A stretch of 64,000 bases of DNA from positions 31,340-95,339 of the forward strand of contig CAJPFH010000014.1 in assembly GCA_905339165.1 (NCBI GenBank), given 5' to 3'. The DNA comes from Flavobacteriales bacterium (GTDB lineage: Bacteria > Bacteroidota > Bacteroidia > Flavobacteriales_E > Vicingaceae). The notes beneath the pieces are model-generated. The model was not told the DNA's origin. It did no database searches and saw only the letters and a list, made by a program, of their open reading frames with translations. Shown here in pieces: positions 63,603 to 64,000 of this stretch (position 1 is its first letter; each line of letters opens with the position of its first letter). The position numbers and the translations under genes were made by a program.

Positions 63603-63867
63603 GAATTTCAAACTTTTGAATAACATAAGAATACGAAGTGTCGCCTATTTTATAATTGTTAATTGCCATATTTAAAAATCCGTGTTTATCTATATATGCG
63701 TGAGCTGGAATGTAGGAATGACCTTCAAATGGAATCTCAGCCATTAAATTCAAATTTGTATCTATTATTTGTATCGAAAAGGGTTTCTCTCTGATAGTAT
63801 TATACAAACCATCCTTGTTCTTTAATGGTAATGCATGATAGACAATACGATATAAAACATTACGTTC
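63592..63867 (-). pseudogene. 5'-truncated C-terminal remnant of a beta-propeller-like (DUF4221-like) gene
   Basis: The frame reads about 91 residues from after a TAG at 63868-63870 to a TAA, without a proper start; a TTG at 63807 is the only start-like codon. The text VLYRIVYHALP, KPFSIQIID and FEGHSYIPAHAYIDKHGFLNMAINNY resembles the C-terminus of DUF4221-type secreted beta-propeller proteins, which are about 350 residues long. The N-terminal part is absent and upstream DNA is unlike it, so the gene seems truncated. It overlaps the lipoprotein gene start by 11 bases, as in an intact pair. Confidence 0.5.
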
Positions 63868-64000
63868 CTATCCCTACAAAGGATTTTATAGTAGATTAAC
63901 TACCTGATTTTAAAAGCGAAACTAATGAATTTACTTACTATACAAAAAAAGTACCCTACTCAGGCAAAATGCTTGAAAACATTGGAGAAATTACGATGGG

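Noticed and set aside
63901..64000. Plus-strand frame at the right edge with YwqK-like text
   Set aside because: No start codon in the window and the frame runs off the end; mentioned only as a lead in the YwqK finding.

Overview
The window is a stretch of core chromosome from a low-GC member of the Bacteroidota. Evidence for this is the type IX secretion component PorQ, an S8 protease with a type IX C-terminal sorting domain, and phylum-typical families (DUF3276 PurA-like, DUF1573, DUF2807/GIN, CCC-motif membrane protein, long-form NusB, YwqK repeat proteins). Repeated TAnnTTTG promoter -7 boxes and few Shine-Dalgarno sequences agree with this. I cannot place it to genus. There is no rRNA, tRNA, CRISPR array, prophage or insertion sequence, and no gene-free stretch longer than about 300 bases.

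Layout. 1-9.1 kb: the end of a GIN-domain gene and a small membrane protein, then a tight minus-strand envelope run (DUF2339, DUF3999, S9 peptidase, DacB/PBP4, HD hydrolase). 9.2-18.1 kb: biotin operon bioB-bioF-bioD-bioA, an amidohydrolase lipoprotein and a multipass membrane protein on the minus strand, and a biotin-dependent carboxyltransferase beta subunit. 18.1-24.6 kb: envelope and secreted proteins including an S41 protease, then thrS-infC-rpmI-rplT. 24.6-33.8 kb: PurA-like DUF3276, an MsbA-type ABC exporter, leucine dehydrogenase, nusB-DUF1573-yajC-ybbR-coaE, two small membrane proteins, and the NAD(P)HX repair enzyme. 33.8-39.7 kb: a tiny Lys/Cys-rich gene, a MoxR-like ATPase broken by one in-frame stop, its VWA partner, a periplasmic-propeller histidine kinase, and a TerB-like protein. 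39.9-45.4 kb: ttcA, a YwqK protein, mnmA, a lipoprotein, a type IX-secreted subtilase, arfB. 45.5-55.6 kb (minus): MFS transporter, miaA, PRiA4-ORF3-like protein, CCA-adding enzyme, tsaC, a second YwqK protein, ribH, a TPR protein, a 7TMR-DISM/SpoIIE phosphatase, xerD. 55.6-63 kb: aroQ, cmk-porQ, creD, an unknown protein with a GNAT enzyme and mltG, and a phosphohexomutase. 63.1-64 kb: a lipoprotein and a 5'-truncated beta-propeller-like gene.

Themes. Many genes serve tRNA maturation and translation (thrS, infC, rpmI, rplT, ttcA, mnmA, miaA, cca, tsaC, arfB). A second group builds or remodels the envelope (dacB, mltG, creD, porQ, yajC, ABC exporter). The biotin operon lies about 3 kb from a biotin-dependent carboxylase subunit.

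I found no convincing new multi-gene system. The most notable signals are the nonsense codon in the MoxR ATPase, an AUA start with a strong Shine-Dalgarno for infC, back-to-back -7 boxes between xerD and aroQ, and several promoters so close to start codons that leaderless mRNAs are likely. Others are a terminator wedged between the thrS promoter box and its ATG, and an unannotated 54-residue Lys/Cys-rich ORF.
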